DNA of 64,000 nt from a virus: the IMG/VR virus record IMGVR_UViG_3300035086_000100, positions 1 through 64,000 of that record. The stretch is one strand, 5' to 3'. The notes under the pieces were generated by a model, which saw only the letters and a list, made by a program, of their open reading frames with translations, was not told the origin of the DNA and did not search any database. The position numbers were made by a program, and so were the translations under genes. Below are positions 38,528 through 46,899 of this stretch, piece after piece (position 1 is the stretch's first letter; every line of letters starts with the position of its first letter).

Positions 38528-38691
38528 GGGCGATCACTCCCGGTGCGCATTGGATGCACAGAGAGTAACGCGCCGAGAGGGCGGGGATCAGCGGCGGCGT
38601 AGTTCACGTGCAGCAGCAGACCGAGCTTGCAGCGCTGCTCAGGCGTCAGCGGCGGAGCCTTGTCGACCAGTGCGCGGATGTAGTCGTCCAT
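38401..38691 (-). CDS. Small protein with 'PPLTPEQR' motif
   Basis: The first ~40 residues (MDDYIRALVDKAPPLTPEQR, CKLGLLLH) match a short conserved actinobacterial/phage helical motif. The rest overlaps the next gene by 127 bp in another frame and has low-complexity, Thr/Arg-rich composition, so the functional protein may be just the N-terminal part. Confidence 0.5.
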   Translation of the reverse strand: MDDYIRALVDKAPPLTPEQRCKLGLLLHVNYAAADPRPLGALLSVHPMRTGSDRPWHGTARTSTGKTTPEPPARTDGDARKPTTRATPRSAPGRSA

Positions 38692-38707
38692 CGGCCAGCG
38701 GTGACAG

Positions 38708-39184
38708 TCAGACTTCCATGATCCTCGGCGCGTCCGGCGACTCGTCAGCCAGCATCGAGGCGAACTGGTCCAGCATCGCGGTCTCGGACGGCTTCAGCTC
38801 TCCCCGGCCCACCCGGGCTATCGCGTCCTTCCACCGCTCGGACATGTTCACCGGCTCTACCGCCGTCGCCGCCAGCGCGTTCACGATCCGGGGATCGGTA
38901 CCCTCAGGCACGCGGAACCGGAACGTGCAGTAGGTCGGGTCGAAGTCGTCGTCAGCATCGCAGATGCAGTCCGGGTGCGCCGCGAGCGCGTCATTGACGG
39001 CCTTGTAGTCCGCGCGGTTCGGCCCGCCGGTCCTGGTGTACACCGCGATCACCGGGCCGTCCTCGCCTCGCTCGGCCCACGCGTCCCGGAACCGGGCTAC
39101 CTCCGGGTTGCCGAGCAGGCCCAGCAGCAGCGCTCCCCGCTCGGCCTGCTTCCCGTCACCCAGCACCACGTCGTAGAGGCCCAT
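38708..39184 (-). CDS. Hypothetical protein
   Basis: The 158-residue product from the ATG at 39184 starts MGLYDVVLGDGKQAERGALL. It has an alpha/beta pattern (GPVIAVYTRTGGPNRADYKA) and DPTYCTFRFRVPEGTDP, then a helical C-terminus. The pattern is common among actinophage and mobile-element proteins but has no assigned function. Confidence 0.7.
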   Translation of the reverse strand: MGLYDVVLGDGKQAERGALLLGLLGNPEVARFRDAWAERGEDGPVIAVYTRTGGPNRADYKAVNDALAAHPDCICDADDDFDPTYCTFRFRVPEGTDPRIVNALAATAVEPVNMSERWKDAIARVGRGELKPSETAMLDQFASMLADESPDAPRIMEV

Positions 39185-39374
39185 GGGCGCCATGATGCCG
39201 CAGGCGGGGAGCGGTTTTCAGCCGGCCGGCCTTACGTCCGGCACTCGCACGGAACAGCCCGGAGTAGCCCCTAGCGGTGCGTGGCGTACCTGACGGCGCA
39301 CACAAGGAAGCGGCGGGGGGTGCCCATGACCTCGAGGCTCCCACCGCCGCCGGATTCGCGGAGTACGTCACGCA

Positions 39375-39668
39375 CTATGCGGCCCTTGCCCGCCGTTTCA
39401 GTCCCTTACGCTGATTCGGGCTCAACCCCCCGTAGACACCCCAGCGCTCGTCATGCTCCAGCGCGAACTCAAGGCAGGGTGTTCTCACGGGACAAGCCCG
39501 GCATACCTGCTTGGCTGCCCTGGTCCCGCCGCCCTTTTCCGGATAGAAAATTTCGGGATCAGTCTCGGCGCACAGCGCGAGGTCTTGCCACGCCGGTCCC
39601 TGTGCGTTCACGTCCGGTCCGATGCCGGGATCGCCGGGCATGATCCTGATGATTTCGTCCATCGTCAT
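39375..39668 (-). CDS. WhiB-family iron-sulfur transcriptional regulator
   Basis: The 97-residue protein has the four Cys of the Wbl family (LALCAETDPEIFY; VCRACPVRTPCLEFA), the GVYGGLS turn (WGVYGGLSPNQRKGL) and a basic C-terminus. These proteins bind a 4Fe-4S cluster and act with sigma factor. Phage-encoded Wbl proteins are known in actinophages (e.g. TM4 WhiBTM4) and can alter host septation and superinfection. It lies inside the transfer operon. Confidence 0.93.
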   Translation of the reverse strand: MTMDEIIRIMPGDPGIGPDVNAQGPAWQDLALCAETDPEIFYPEKGGGTRAAKQVCRACPVRTPCLEFALEHDERWGVYGGLSPNQRKGLKRRARAA

Positions 39669-39680
39669 TCCTTAACTTGC

Positions 39681-40346
39681 CTAGCGGACCGCGCTGTACC
39701 CGAGGAACGCCAGCAGGATCACCAGCGCGGGCGTGACGACCAGCACCTCAGGGCGAGTTGCCGTAGTGAAAGCAAACGGCTCGGGCAGCAGCCTGAACCG
39801 GTACCGGGAGAACGGCAGCAGCAGCGGGCAGCCTGAGTCCGTGCACATGTCCCCGGTGATGTGGGTGGCGCATCCCAGCCCCACCGCGAGCGCTACGAGG
39901 GACAGGCCGGTACCGGTGGCTGTCATCGCGACCGCCCCGCCGATAGCGAGAGCATCGGACCAGTGGCCGCCGAGCCGCAGCGCGATCAGCGCCCCGGCCA
40001 GGATGAGCGTCAGCAGCACGCCGAGCCCGATGCGTCCGGCAGTGTCGTGCCGGTACTGCACCGCCAGCCACGCCAGGACCGTGAACACCGCGACGCCGAT
40101 GAGCGTGTGGGTGCCGTGCCGGTGCCCGCCGGAGACCTTGCCTACCAGCCAGGCGAACGAGTGCGTCGCGAAGCCGAACGAGCGGGCCAGGGTGGAGTTC
40201 GGGTGATCGATGTCCGGGAGTACCGCCGCGCCGGCAGTCAGGCCGGCCATGAGCGCGGCCTGCGGGAGCGGCAGGTGCAGGACGTAGATGCTCGCTGCCG
40301 AGCCCGTCACCGCGCCGGAGAGCGCATGGGTATGCCCGAGGCACAT
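39681..40346 (-). CDS. Membrane-bound metal-dependent hydrolase (DUF457/YdjM-like)
   Basis: The 221-residue protein has LGHTHALSGAVTG, LPDIDHPNSTLA, SGGHRHGTHTLIG and HITGDMCTDSGCPLLLPF, the conserved His/Asp set of the YdjM/DUF457 integral membrane family, with five to six hydrophobic helices. The family is often linked to envelope or lipid hydrolysis; substrate unknown. It is 3 bp upstream of the next gene. Confidence 0.85.
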   Translation of the reverse strand: MCLGHTHALSGAVTGSAASIYVLHLPLPQAALMAGLTAGAAVLPDIDHPNSTLARSFGFATHSFAWLVGKVSGGHRHGTHTLIGVAVFTVLAWLAVQYRHDTAGRIGLGVLLTLILAGALIALRLGGHWSDALAIGGAVAMTATGTGLSLVALAVGLGCATHITGDMCTDSGCPLLLPFSRYRFRLLPEPFAFTTATRPEVLVVTPALVILLAFLGYSAVR

Positions 40347-40348
40347 GG

Positions 40349-40639
40349 CTAGCCGGCCGCGATAACGATTATGTCGGTCGGGTGGGCTGGCCAGCAGCCA
40401 TCAGGGTCATCGTCGGCCACGATGTACACGGTCCGCTCGCCGTTCTCGCCGTGCTCCTGGTAGTCCGCTTCCGTGATCACCGGCCAGCGGCCTGACCTGT
40501 CGGGCATGACTCCCATCCGGTGGCCGCCGACCAGGATCATCCCGGGCTTGGCCTCCCCTGCCGTGATCCGCTTCACCGGGAAACCGGGCTTCCCTGTCAT
40601 TCCGGCCGCCGTCCGCAGCCTGTTCGCGAGCCTGCTCAT
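40349..40639 (-). CDS. Hypothetical protein
   Basis: The ATG at 40639 follows GGGGAG and gives 96 residues (MSRLANRLRTAAGMTGKPGF). It is beta-rich (RITAGEAKPGMILVGGHRMG; ERTVYIVADDDPDG). It follows the FtsK-like gene by 13 bp. No family recognised. Confidence 0.65.
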   Translation of the reverse strand: MSRLANRLRTAAGMTGKPGFPVKRITAGEAKPGMILVGGHRMGVMPDRSGRWPVITEADYQEHGENGERTVYIVADDDPDGCWPAHPTDIIVIAAG

Positions 40640-40652
40640 CGGTTTCTCCCCT

Positions 40653-42779
40653 TCAGTTCTCTGCGTTGACGAGCGACCGGTACCGGCCACCGCCGAGGTC
40701 TTCGGCCACGCCGACCGCTACCAGGTTGCGGAGCGCCTGATCAGCGGAGAACGCGTCCGTGTCGGCCATCTGCGACACGTCATACAGATCCATCACGCCC
40801 CTGCTGGCCAGCCATGCGGCCAGCAGAGGGACGGTGACGGGCTTCGACTCCGGCGGCTGCGGCAGGTCACCCGAGTCGTGTCGACGGGGCGCGGGCGCAT
40901 CCTGGGCGGGCGGCGACCAGCGCGGCCCGGCACCCGGTCCGCTGACGACACGGCGAAGCTCGGCGGTCACCGCGAACGGCAACTGGGAGTCCTTGACGCC
41001 ATCCGGCAGCGCGGCTATCGCCTCGATCAACTGCGAGCCGTCCAGCACCGACAGCCGGCCGCCCCACCCGAGCGGCCTGATGACCGCCTCGATCTCGGGG
41101 CCGAGTTCCACCACGTCGAGGGAGATCTTCTCGGCCAGTTCCCGCACGTCCGGGCCGTCCTCGCCCGGCTTGACGTACTCGGGCAGGTGCTTGGTCCGCA
41201 TCGTCGTAGACGGCCGGTTGTCCGTGCCGTGCAGAAAGCCAAGCCCGTGCACGCCGGGGGCCAGCGCCGACGTGTCGCCCTGCACGCCCAGCATGTGCTT
41301 GCTTAGCCCGTCCGTGCGGTGAGACAGGACATTGAACGCCTTCAGCAATTCGCGGATCGCCCGCAGGCCCAGTTCGGTGAGGTCCGGCATCTGGACGACC
41401 ACCTTGACTTTCACGCCGACCTTGCGGCCCTCCATGATGATCGCGGCGACCAGCGGAATCGCGATCTTCGACAGCACCGGGTCGCGGACGATCTTCGGCC
41501 ACTCGTCGATCGTCACGTCGATGATCGGGTTCTCCGGGGTCGGGTCGAACGAGCCCTTGCCGGTGTTGACCCTGCCCAGGTGGTCGGTCCAGGTCTGGTC
41601 GCCGAACCGGGCGGCGCGGTCGCACATGAGAGCGTGCGCCATGATGATCATCTGCACGCACGCCTCAAGGCCCCATGCCATCTGGTCGGCGAAGCCCTTC
41701 CAGACCGCGAGGGGCTGGCGCTGCGGGTCACCCATCCACAGGGCAATGATCCGCTTGCCGTCGACCTTCGCCTGGCCTTCCTCGCAGGCGATGACCAGCA
41801 GGGAGCCCGTCTTGCCGGATCCCTGCTGGCCGGCCAGGATCCCGGCGGCGACTCCCGACCCGGGTATGTGCAGCAGCCAGTGAGCGTCCTCGCCGTCCGC
41901 GTACCGCCCGATCCTGACCTTCCCTGTCGCCGGGTCATACGTCGACTTGCCGTCCCACTTGTCAGCCCGGTTCCACGCGTTCTTGCGGGTCAGAACCGTC
42001 ACGATCGCCCGCCGCTCCGACCGGTCCGCCGTGTACTCCACGGTGACCTGGTCCCTGCTCACGTCGAACTGGGCGGCGACCTTCGGGATCAGCGCGAACA
42101 AGTCGCCTGTCGTGGTTTCCGACCCGGCGGGCAGCTCGATTTCCAGCGCGAACCCGTCTTTCACGTCCCGCAGAGAATGGAACCGGGCGCCCTTGCACGG
42201 GCCTGACTGCCCGAACCTGGCACTGAACGCCGTCAGCCTCGGGTCAGGAGGAGGGGGAGCAGCCGGCGCGGGCGCGGGCGGCTCAGGCGGGGGCTCGGGC
42301 CGCTTGCGCGCCCGGTACAGGCCGGGAGCGGCGACGGCCAGGCCGCCGCCGAGCATCACGAGCTGGCCCCAGCCGTTCAGGACACCCGCAGCGGTCCCTG
42401 CCGCCATGGCGGTGCAGCACGCCGCGCACGACGCCCAGGCGGCCTGCCTGCGCGCCCGTGCCCGGCCCAGCCTGCGCGCCGACGCGCCGTCAGCGGCGAG
42501 CCGGGCGGAGATCCTCGCGTGTCGCACCGCCACCCTGACCGCAGCGACCGTGCACGGGGCAGCGACCAGGGCGTAACCCCACGGCCAGCCGATCGCGTGG
42601 CCGCCGGCAACGAGGCCGTCCGCGCCGGCTACCGCGGACAGCGAGGCCAGCGCCCGGTGCTGGCGCAGGTAGGCGGCCGGGGCGCTGCCCGGCGGGGTGA
42701 ACTCGGGCGGGTCCGGGTCCGGGCACGGCTTCGACACGGCGCTCTTGCCGCCGGCGGGCTTCTTCGCGGTCGGTGCCAT
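40653..42779 (-). CDS. FtsK/SpoIIIE-type DNA translocase (Tra-like)
   Basis: The ATG at 42779 (708 residues) follows AGGAGACCCGG. It has an N-terminal membrane part with two or more hydrophobic helices (WPWGYALVAAPCTVAAVRVA; LVMLGGGLAVAAPGLY), a Pro-rich linker, a Walker A at ~315 (AGILAGQQGSGKTGSL), Walker B (IIDVTIDEWPKIV) and a C-terminal winged-helix-like segment (YDVSQMADTDAFSADQALRN). In Streptomyces plasmids and AICEs such a hexameric pump (Tra) alone moves double-stranded DNA between mycelial cells. Phage genomes do not normally need it, as TerL packages DNA. Confidence 0.88.
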   Translation of the reverse strand: MAPTAKKPAGGKSAVSKPCPDPDPPEFTPPGSAPAAYLRQHRALASLSAVAGADGLVAGGHAIGWPWGYALVAAPCTVAAVRVAVRHARISARLAADGASARRLGRARARRQAAWASCAACCTAMAAGTAAGVLNGWGQLVMLGGGLAVAAPGLYRARKRPEPPPEPPAPAPAAPPPPDPRLTAFSARFGQSGPCKGARFHSLRDVKDGFALEIELPAGSETTTGDLFALIPKVAAQFDVSRDQVTVEYTADRSERRAIVTVLTRKNAWNRADKWDGKSTYDPATGKVRIGRYADGEDAHWLLHIPGSGVAAGILAGQQGSGKTGSLLVIACEEGQAKVDGKRIIALWMGDPQRQPLAVWKGFADQMAWGLEACVQMIIMAHALMCDRAARFGDQTWTDHLGRVNTGKGSFDPTPENPIIDVTIDEWPKIVRDPVLSKIAIPLVAAIIMEGRKVGVKVKVVVQMPDLTELGLRAIRELLKAFNVLSHRTDGLSKHMLGVQGDTSALAPGVHGLGFLHGTDNRPSTTMRTKHLPEYVKPGEDGPDVRELAEKISLDVVELGPEIEAVIRPLGWGGRLSVLDGSQLIEAIAALPDGVKDSQLPFAVTAELRRVVSGPGAGPRWSPPAQDAPAPRRHDSGDLPQPPESKPVTVPLLAAWLASRGVMDLYDVSQMADTDAFSADQALRNLVAVGVAEDLGGGRYRSLVNAEN

Positions 42780-42874
42780 GGTTCCGGGTCTCCTGCCGTC
42801 CTCTTGCGGTTCGGGCCTGATGGCTTCCGCGTCCCCCGCCCGGCTTCGATCCTGCCGGGCGGGGGACGCGCACG

Positions 42875-43198
42875 TCACCGGCCAGTGCGGGCCTCGTCGG
42901 CGTACTGCTTGTGCGGGGTGTTCTCCGGCCCTCCGGCCGCGGCGACAGCCTCGCCGACCGGGACCTGGGTGTCGTTGACGGTGTCGGTCATCCGGATCCC
43001 GGACGCGACAAGGTCGGTGATCTCGGCCTGGAACACGCGGATCGCGGCGGCCTGCGACAGGTCGCCGTTGTCGGCCTCCACCTGGGCGGCCATCGTGTCG
43101 AGCAGGTCACGCAACTGCTGAAGCCGGGTAATGCAGGCGCCGGCCCAGGCAAGCCAGGCGGCATGAGTGTTCGTCTCGCCGATCAGCGGGGCAGTCAT
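42875..43198 (-). CDS. Hypothetical helical protein of the transfer operon
   Basis: GAGGGAG stands four bases before the ATG. The 107-residue product is helical (HAAWLAWAGACITRLQQLRD; AAAIRVFQAEITDLVASGIR). Small helical proteins upstream of Tra in AICE operons are common accessory factors; no homology is claimed. Confidence 0.65.
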   Translation of the reverse strand: MTAPLIGETNTHAAWLAWAGACITRLQQLRDLLDTMAAQVEADNGDLSQAAAIRVFQAEITDLVASGIRMTDTVNDTQVPVGEAVAAAGGPENTPHKQYADEARTGR

Positions 43199-43223
43199 TG
43201 GTTCTCCCTCAGGTAGTGGTCGT

Positions 43224-44654
43224 CTACATCTCGGCGTAGTAATCCGGGTCGGCCACCTCGTCGGAGCCGCCGGCGCCCTGGACCGCGTCCACGTACGGGT
43301 CCTGGTGCTGGTTGACTTCCTCGACCAGGTTCCGGCCGTGGGACATCACGGCGGTGACCTGGTCAAGCCAGGCGGTCACCGCCGCCATGTGCTCCCGGCC
43401 GGCGCTCTTCGCGCTCAGGCACTTCAGCGTGTTCTCCGCCGACTGGGCGATGCCTTCGAGCGCGGCGTCGATCGCGCTGGTCAGCCCTTCCCAGTCGGCC
43501 TGGGTGTGCAGTTCACCGTCAGGCGCGCACGTCATCGGGTCTCCTTGCGGTTGCGGCGGTGCAGCCTGACCGGGCTGCGTCGGCCCTGCCGGGGCATCCG
43601 GCGGGGAATTCTGGGCGGCAGCCTCCTGCGCGATCCGGCCGGCTTCGGCGGCCAGGAACTCGGCGTCGCCAGCGGTCAGCGGCATCTCGTTGCCGTCCGC
43701 GTCCACGGGGGTTCCCGCGGCGGCCAGTTCGGCTGGCTGGCGTTCCCTGACTGCCCCGTCCGGGTAGCGGGCCGGGATGCGGGTGATGACGCCGTCCTTG
43801 CTGCTCGTGCCGCCGTACCCGCAGTACAGGCAGATGTCGGCGTTGGTGGCATTCACCACGTACCAGGTGCTTCTGGGCATGAGCTGGCGGTTGCAGCCCG
43901 GCTCGGAGCAGATCCTGACCGGCAGTTTCCATCGGGCCGGGTCTGCGCCCTCGCGGCTGACTGGCAGGCCCTGGTAGTCCGGGCACAGCAGGCAGCCCGG
44001 ATTCACGCACGCGAAGCCGGCCAGCGGCTTGCCGCAGCGGACGCAGCGCGGCGCCGGGACTGCCCCGGGTTCCGGGTCGCCCACGATCTCCGCGTCGGGA
44101 ATCTCGTCGTCGGGGGGCAAGTCGCCGTCCCGCATGGCGGGCGGGGCTTCCTCCGCATGCTCTGCGACGGCCGGACGGCTGGCACCCGGACGGCATGAGC
44201 CGCACAGCCCGTCTTTCAGGGCCGTGACAGCGGCGATGCCGCCGCACTGGCCGCACACCCCGATCCGCAGCAGCCGGGGGCGCTCGCCGTCCCGCAGGCG
44301 CTTCCTGGCCTCGCCGTAGGCGTACTTCCCGCCCCGCCATGCCGCTCCGGCGATCCGGCGCACGATCCCGGCGCCGTTGCGGAACAGCCTGCGGCGGCGC
44401 ATCGCCGCGCGAACGGCCCTGGCGGTCCTCATCGCCGCCCACGCCCAGAACGCCGGGTAGAAGGCGCCGCGCTTGCGGTCCTCTTCAAGCCGTTTCGCGA
44501 GCGCCGCGCCCGCCTTGGTTCCCTTGTCCTTCAGGGCCTGGAGTACCGCCGCGCGGACCGTGCGGCCCTCGGCCACGGCCTGCCAGATCCCGGCCTTGCC
44601 GGCGGCGTGCACGACCAGCCACGCCACCAGCATCGGCATGAGGACGACCATCAT
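43224..44654 (-). CDS. Membrane-anchored zinc-finger protein of the transfer operon
   Basis: The ATG at 44654 follows AGGGAG; 476 residues. It has an N-terminal transmembrane helix (MVVLMPMLVAWLVVHAAG), a basic helical region (AMRTARAVRAAMRRRRLF), zinc pairs (VCGQCGGI..LCGSC; CVRCGKP..CVNPGCLLC; CSEPGC..CLYCGYGG) and a helical C-terminus. Large zinc-finger membrane proteins are typical of actinomycete plasmid transfer/spread regions, where they may contact DNA or peptidoglycan; exact role unknown. Confidence 0.72.
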   Translation of the reverse strand: MMVVLMPMLVAWLVVHAAGKAGIWQAVAEGRTVRAAVLQALKDKGTKAGAALAKRLEEDRKRGAFYPAFWAWAAMRTARAVRAAMRRRRLFRNGAGIVRRIAGAAWRGGKYAYGEARKRLRDGERPRLLRIGVCGQCGGIAAVTALKDGLCGSCRPGASRPAVAEHAEEAPPAMRDGDLPPDDEIPDAEIVGDPEPGAVPAPRCVRCGKPLAGFACVNPGCLLCPDYQGLPVSREGADPARWKLPVRICSEPGCNRQLMPRSTWYVVNATNADICLYCGYGGTSSKDGVITRIPARYPDGAVRERQPAELAAAGTPVDADGNEMPLTAGDAEFLAAEAGRIAQEAAAQNSPPDAPAGPTQPGQAAPPQPQGDPMTCAPDGELHTQADWEGLTSAIDAALEGIAQSAENTLKCLSAKSAGREHMAAVTAWLDQVTAVMSHGRNLVEEVNQHQDPYVDAVQGAGGSDEVADPDYYAEM

Positions 44655-44667
44655 CTGAAAGGCTCCC

Positions 44668-45105
44668 TTACTGGCCGGTGATACGGGACACGACCGCACC
44701 GGCAATGTGGTCGAAGAAGCCGAGCACCCCGGCGGCCTTGTGCCCGAGCGTCAGCAGCAGCAGCGCCGGGAGGAGCAGCCCGAACGTGGGCTGCAGGATC
44801 CGGTTCGGGGTTCCGCCGAACTTCTTCACGCCGTCGTGGATGAACTCGACGGTGATCAGGCCGGTGATGCCGATCTCGATCCAGTGCGCCACGCCGGTCA
44901 GGCCCGCGATGTAGCCGCCGAGCAGGCCGGCCAGGGGGATGCCCACGGCGAAGGCGAGCCAGCCGATGATCCGCGCCGACTTCTTCTTGCGGTGCATTCC
45001 GAGGGCGATGCCGCCGAGCAGGGCGGCCCCTCCGATTGACAGGCCGGCGATCTGGCCGCCGGTCAGGCCGGCCGGGGTGACCCCGGCGGCCAGGATGATG
45101 TTCAT
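44668..45105 (-). CDS. Integral membrane protein of the transfer operon (Spd-like)
   Basis: The 145-residue protein has four hydrophobic segments (LTGGQIAGLSIGGAALLGGI; IIGWLAFAVGIPLAGLLGGY; HWIEIGITGLITVEFI; FGLLLPALLLLTLG). Small membrane proteins beside Tra genes (spread, Spd) help plasmid spread through mycelium. Assignment to that group is by context and topology. Confidence 0.72.
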   Translation of the reverse strand: MNIILAAGVTPAGLTGGQIAGLSIGGAALLGGIALGMHRKKKSARIIGWLAFAVGIPLAGLLGGYIAGLTGVAHWIEIGITGLITVEFIHDGVKKFGGTPNRILQPTFGLLLPALLLLTLGHKAAGVLGFFDHIAGAVVSRITGQ

Positions 45106-45132
45106 TGCGATGGTTCCTTTCGGGGGGGATCG

Positions 45133-45702
45133 TTACCTGAGGTGGAAGGCCAGCCAGGCAATGCCGATGAAGGCCGCCGCCCCGCCGAGCCGGATCGGGC
45201 GGGCGAACAGCCACGCCAGCAGGTAGCCGGCGGTCACGCCGAGCCGTCCGACCGTCAGGTGGTAGCAGTTGCCGGCCGGGCCGGAGTACTTGCCGTGATG
45301 GGTGCACGCCCGGGCTGCGTTTCGGCACGGCTCGCAGCACGGCACCCAGGCCCGGGATTTGCGGTAGGCGTCATGGACGGCCAGTGACTCGGGCGAGGCG
45401 TGCCACGGGCCGCGCGGGTTGGTGACGGTCTTCCGCGCCGTCTGCCAGCACATGGCCGCCAGGTGCAGGGCGACCGTGCCGCCGCCGATCTTCAGGACCA
45501 CGCCGTCAGGCACGTCAGCGTCAGGCAGCGCCAGTGCGGCGCCAGGGTCACCGTCAGGCGCACCGTCAGGCGGAGTGTCATGCCAGCCGTCAGGCGGAGC
45601 GTCATGCCGGCGGTGGTGCCCTGGCCCGCCGCAGGACCCGTCAGCCTCGCCCGGGTCACGAAGGTCGAACTCGAAGTCAAGGTCGGGCAGCGAACTGGTC
45701 AT
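45133..45702 (-). CDS. Membrane-associated hypothetical with PPDG repeats
   Basis: The 189-residue product has an acidic N-terminus with tandem HD-x-PPDG units (RHDAPPDGWHDTPPDGAPDG), encoded by a direct DNA repeat at about 45563-45608, then CCEPCRNAARACTHH, a probable zinc site, and one or two C-terminal transmembrane helices (LGVTAGYLLAWLFARPI; AAAFIGIAWLAFHL). Coupled by ATGA to the next downstream reading frame upstream of it. Confidence 0.65.
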   Translation of the reverse strand: MTSSLPDLDFEFDLRDPGEADGSCGGPGHHRRHDAPPDGWHDTPPDGAPDGDPGAALALPDADVPDGVVLKIGGGTVALHLAAMCWQTARKTVTNPRGPWHASPESLAVHDAYRKSRAWVPCCEPCRNAARACTHHGKYSGPAGNCYHLTVGRLGVTAGYLLAWLFARPIRLGGAAAFIGIAWLAFHLR

Positions 45703-45911
45703 GACACCCTCGCGAGTTTCTCGGCAAGCTGGGCTAGCTGGTCGGTGAGCTGGCGGACAAGGCCCGGTCCCCGGCGGGGGATCTTCATCGCGTCGGCGGC
45801 CACGGCGCGAGCCAGCGCGGTCGCCTCCGCCAGCGCCTTCATCTCCTCGCCGGCGGACTGCGCGGCGGTCATGCGCTCCCTGTACCGGGCGCGCGCGGCA
45901 GCGGTAGTCAC
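45699..45911 (-). CDS. Hypothetical helical protein
   Basis: The GTG at 45911 gives 70 residues (VTTAAARARYRERMTAAQSA), all helix, with a leucine-rich C-terminus (LVRQLTDQLAQLAEKLARVS). Longer starts add Arg/Pro-rich shadow sequence. It overlaps the next gene by 4 bp. The 94-bp gap to the DUF2637 gene holds nothing recognisable. Confidence 0.55.
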   Translation of the reverse strand: MTTAAARARYRERMTAAQSAGEEMKALAEATALARAVAADAMKIPRRGPGLVRQLTDQLAQLAEKLARVS

Positions 45912-46005
45912 CGGGTACCGCCTCGCGCGCGCGGGCACGCGCAGGTGCATGCCTGCATGTGCATCCCCGCGTTGGGGGTTCCGGCAGGGCTCAGTTCCGG
46001 GCTGG

Positions 46006-46899
46006 TCACCTGTCCGCTCCTTCCGTCTCGCGTGCCGTCTCATCCAGTTCGGGCAGCCACTTGGACCGCATCTGCCGGCCCAGGCTGCTGGACGCCGAGA
46101 GCCCGGCCGCGCGGACCAGGTCGGCACCGGACGGCGCGGGCCTGCCCGCCTGGATCTCGGTGTCCCAGTAGGTGCGCATCACCTGGGCGGCGCCGTTGTT
46201 GCTCCCGGGCGGACCCGGGGGGATGCACTGCCCGGCGGTGATCGCCAGCTCCCGCGCGTGGCCGCCGGCGACCGGCAGGCGGCTGACGGGGCTGACGGAC
46301 TGGCTGGCGGCCCTGACGATTTCCGCCTGACGCTCCGCGATGGCGGCGCGACGCCCGGCCGCCTGACGCTGACGCTCTTCTTCCGCCTGACGGTCTTCTT
46401 CCGCCTGACGGTCGGCGGCCTGACGCTGACGCTCAAGCTCCGCCTGACGCTCGGCCTCCGCCGCTATCGCCTGACGCTCGGCCAGGCCCTTGCGGGCCGC
46501 CTCGGCTGCCCGCCGCTCCATGAGGGAGATCGCCAGCATGAGGAACAAGCCGGGGATCGCGGCCGTGATGTACCCCCACGCCGACGACTGCGCCCCGGCG
46601 AGGTTCCCGGCCAGGGTCAGGCCGATCCCGAAGATCATCACGATGGTGGGCCACGACATCCAGCCGCGGCGCTTGCGCCCGGTCCTGATGTCGCGCTGCC
46701 GCTCGCGGGCAGCCATCAGCACCCCGAGGTCCACGCACACGGCGATCAGCGGCGCCAGGACGCCGGGCTGGCCGTGGCCCGATGCCAGCCGCGTCCAGTG
46801 GTCGAACGAGCCGCCGAACGCGATCAGCGCGAGGGCGAGCGGGATGCCGTTGTCGGCGACCGCCCGCCCGAAGCCGTTCCCGTCCCCGGCGGCGCTCAC
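46006..46899 (-). CDS. DUF2637 membrane protein (Spd-like transfer protein)
   Basis: The GTG at 46899 overlaps the previous stop (GTGA). The 297-residue protein has four hydrophobic helices in residues ~15-130 with the DUF2637 pattern (ALIAFGGSFDHWTRLA; LAPLIAVCVDLGVLMAARER; FGIGLTLAGNLAGA), a long Glu/Arg/Gln coiled coil built from short repeats (AEEDRQAEEERQRQAAGRRA), and a C-terminal HTH-like region (SGADLVRAAGLSASSSLGRQ). DUF2637 proteins are characteristic of actinomycete conjugative plasmids and AICEs. Confidence 0.85.
   Translation of the reverse strand: MSAAGDGNGFGRAVADNGIPLALALIAFGGSFDHWTRLASGHGQPGVLAPLIAVCVDLGVLMAARERQRDIRTGRKRRGWMSWPTIVMIFGIGLTLAGNLAGAQSSAWGYITAAIPGLFLMLAISLMERRAAEAARKGLAERQAIAAEAERQAELERQRQAADRQAEEDRQAEEERQRQAAGRRAAIAERQAEIVRAASQSVSPVSRLPVAGGHARELAITAGQCIPPGPPGSNNGAAQVMRTYWDTEIQAGRPAPSGADLVRAAGLSASSSLGRQMRSKWLPELDETARETEGADR
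46318..46480. repeat. Short degenerate tandem repeats (TCCGCCTGACG units)
   Basis: Units of about 12 bp around CCGCCTGACGGTC/CCGCCTGACGCTC recur roughly ten times. On the minus strand they encode the Arg-Gln-Ala-Glu coiled coil of the DUF2637 protein. Such coding repeats change length by slippage. Confidence 0.7.

Noticed and set aside
46318-46480. Repeat tract resembling a CRISPR or minisatellite
   Set aside because: Units are ~12 bp, degenerate and in frame with coiled-coil coding; there are no spacers.
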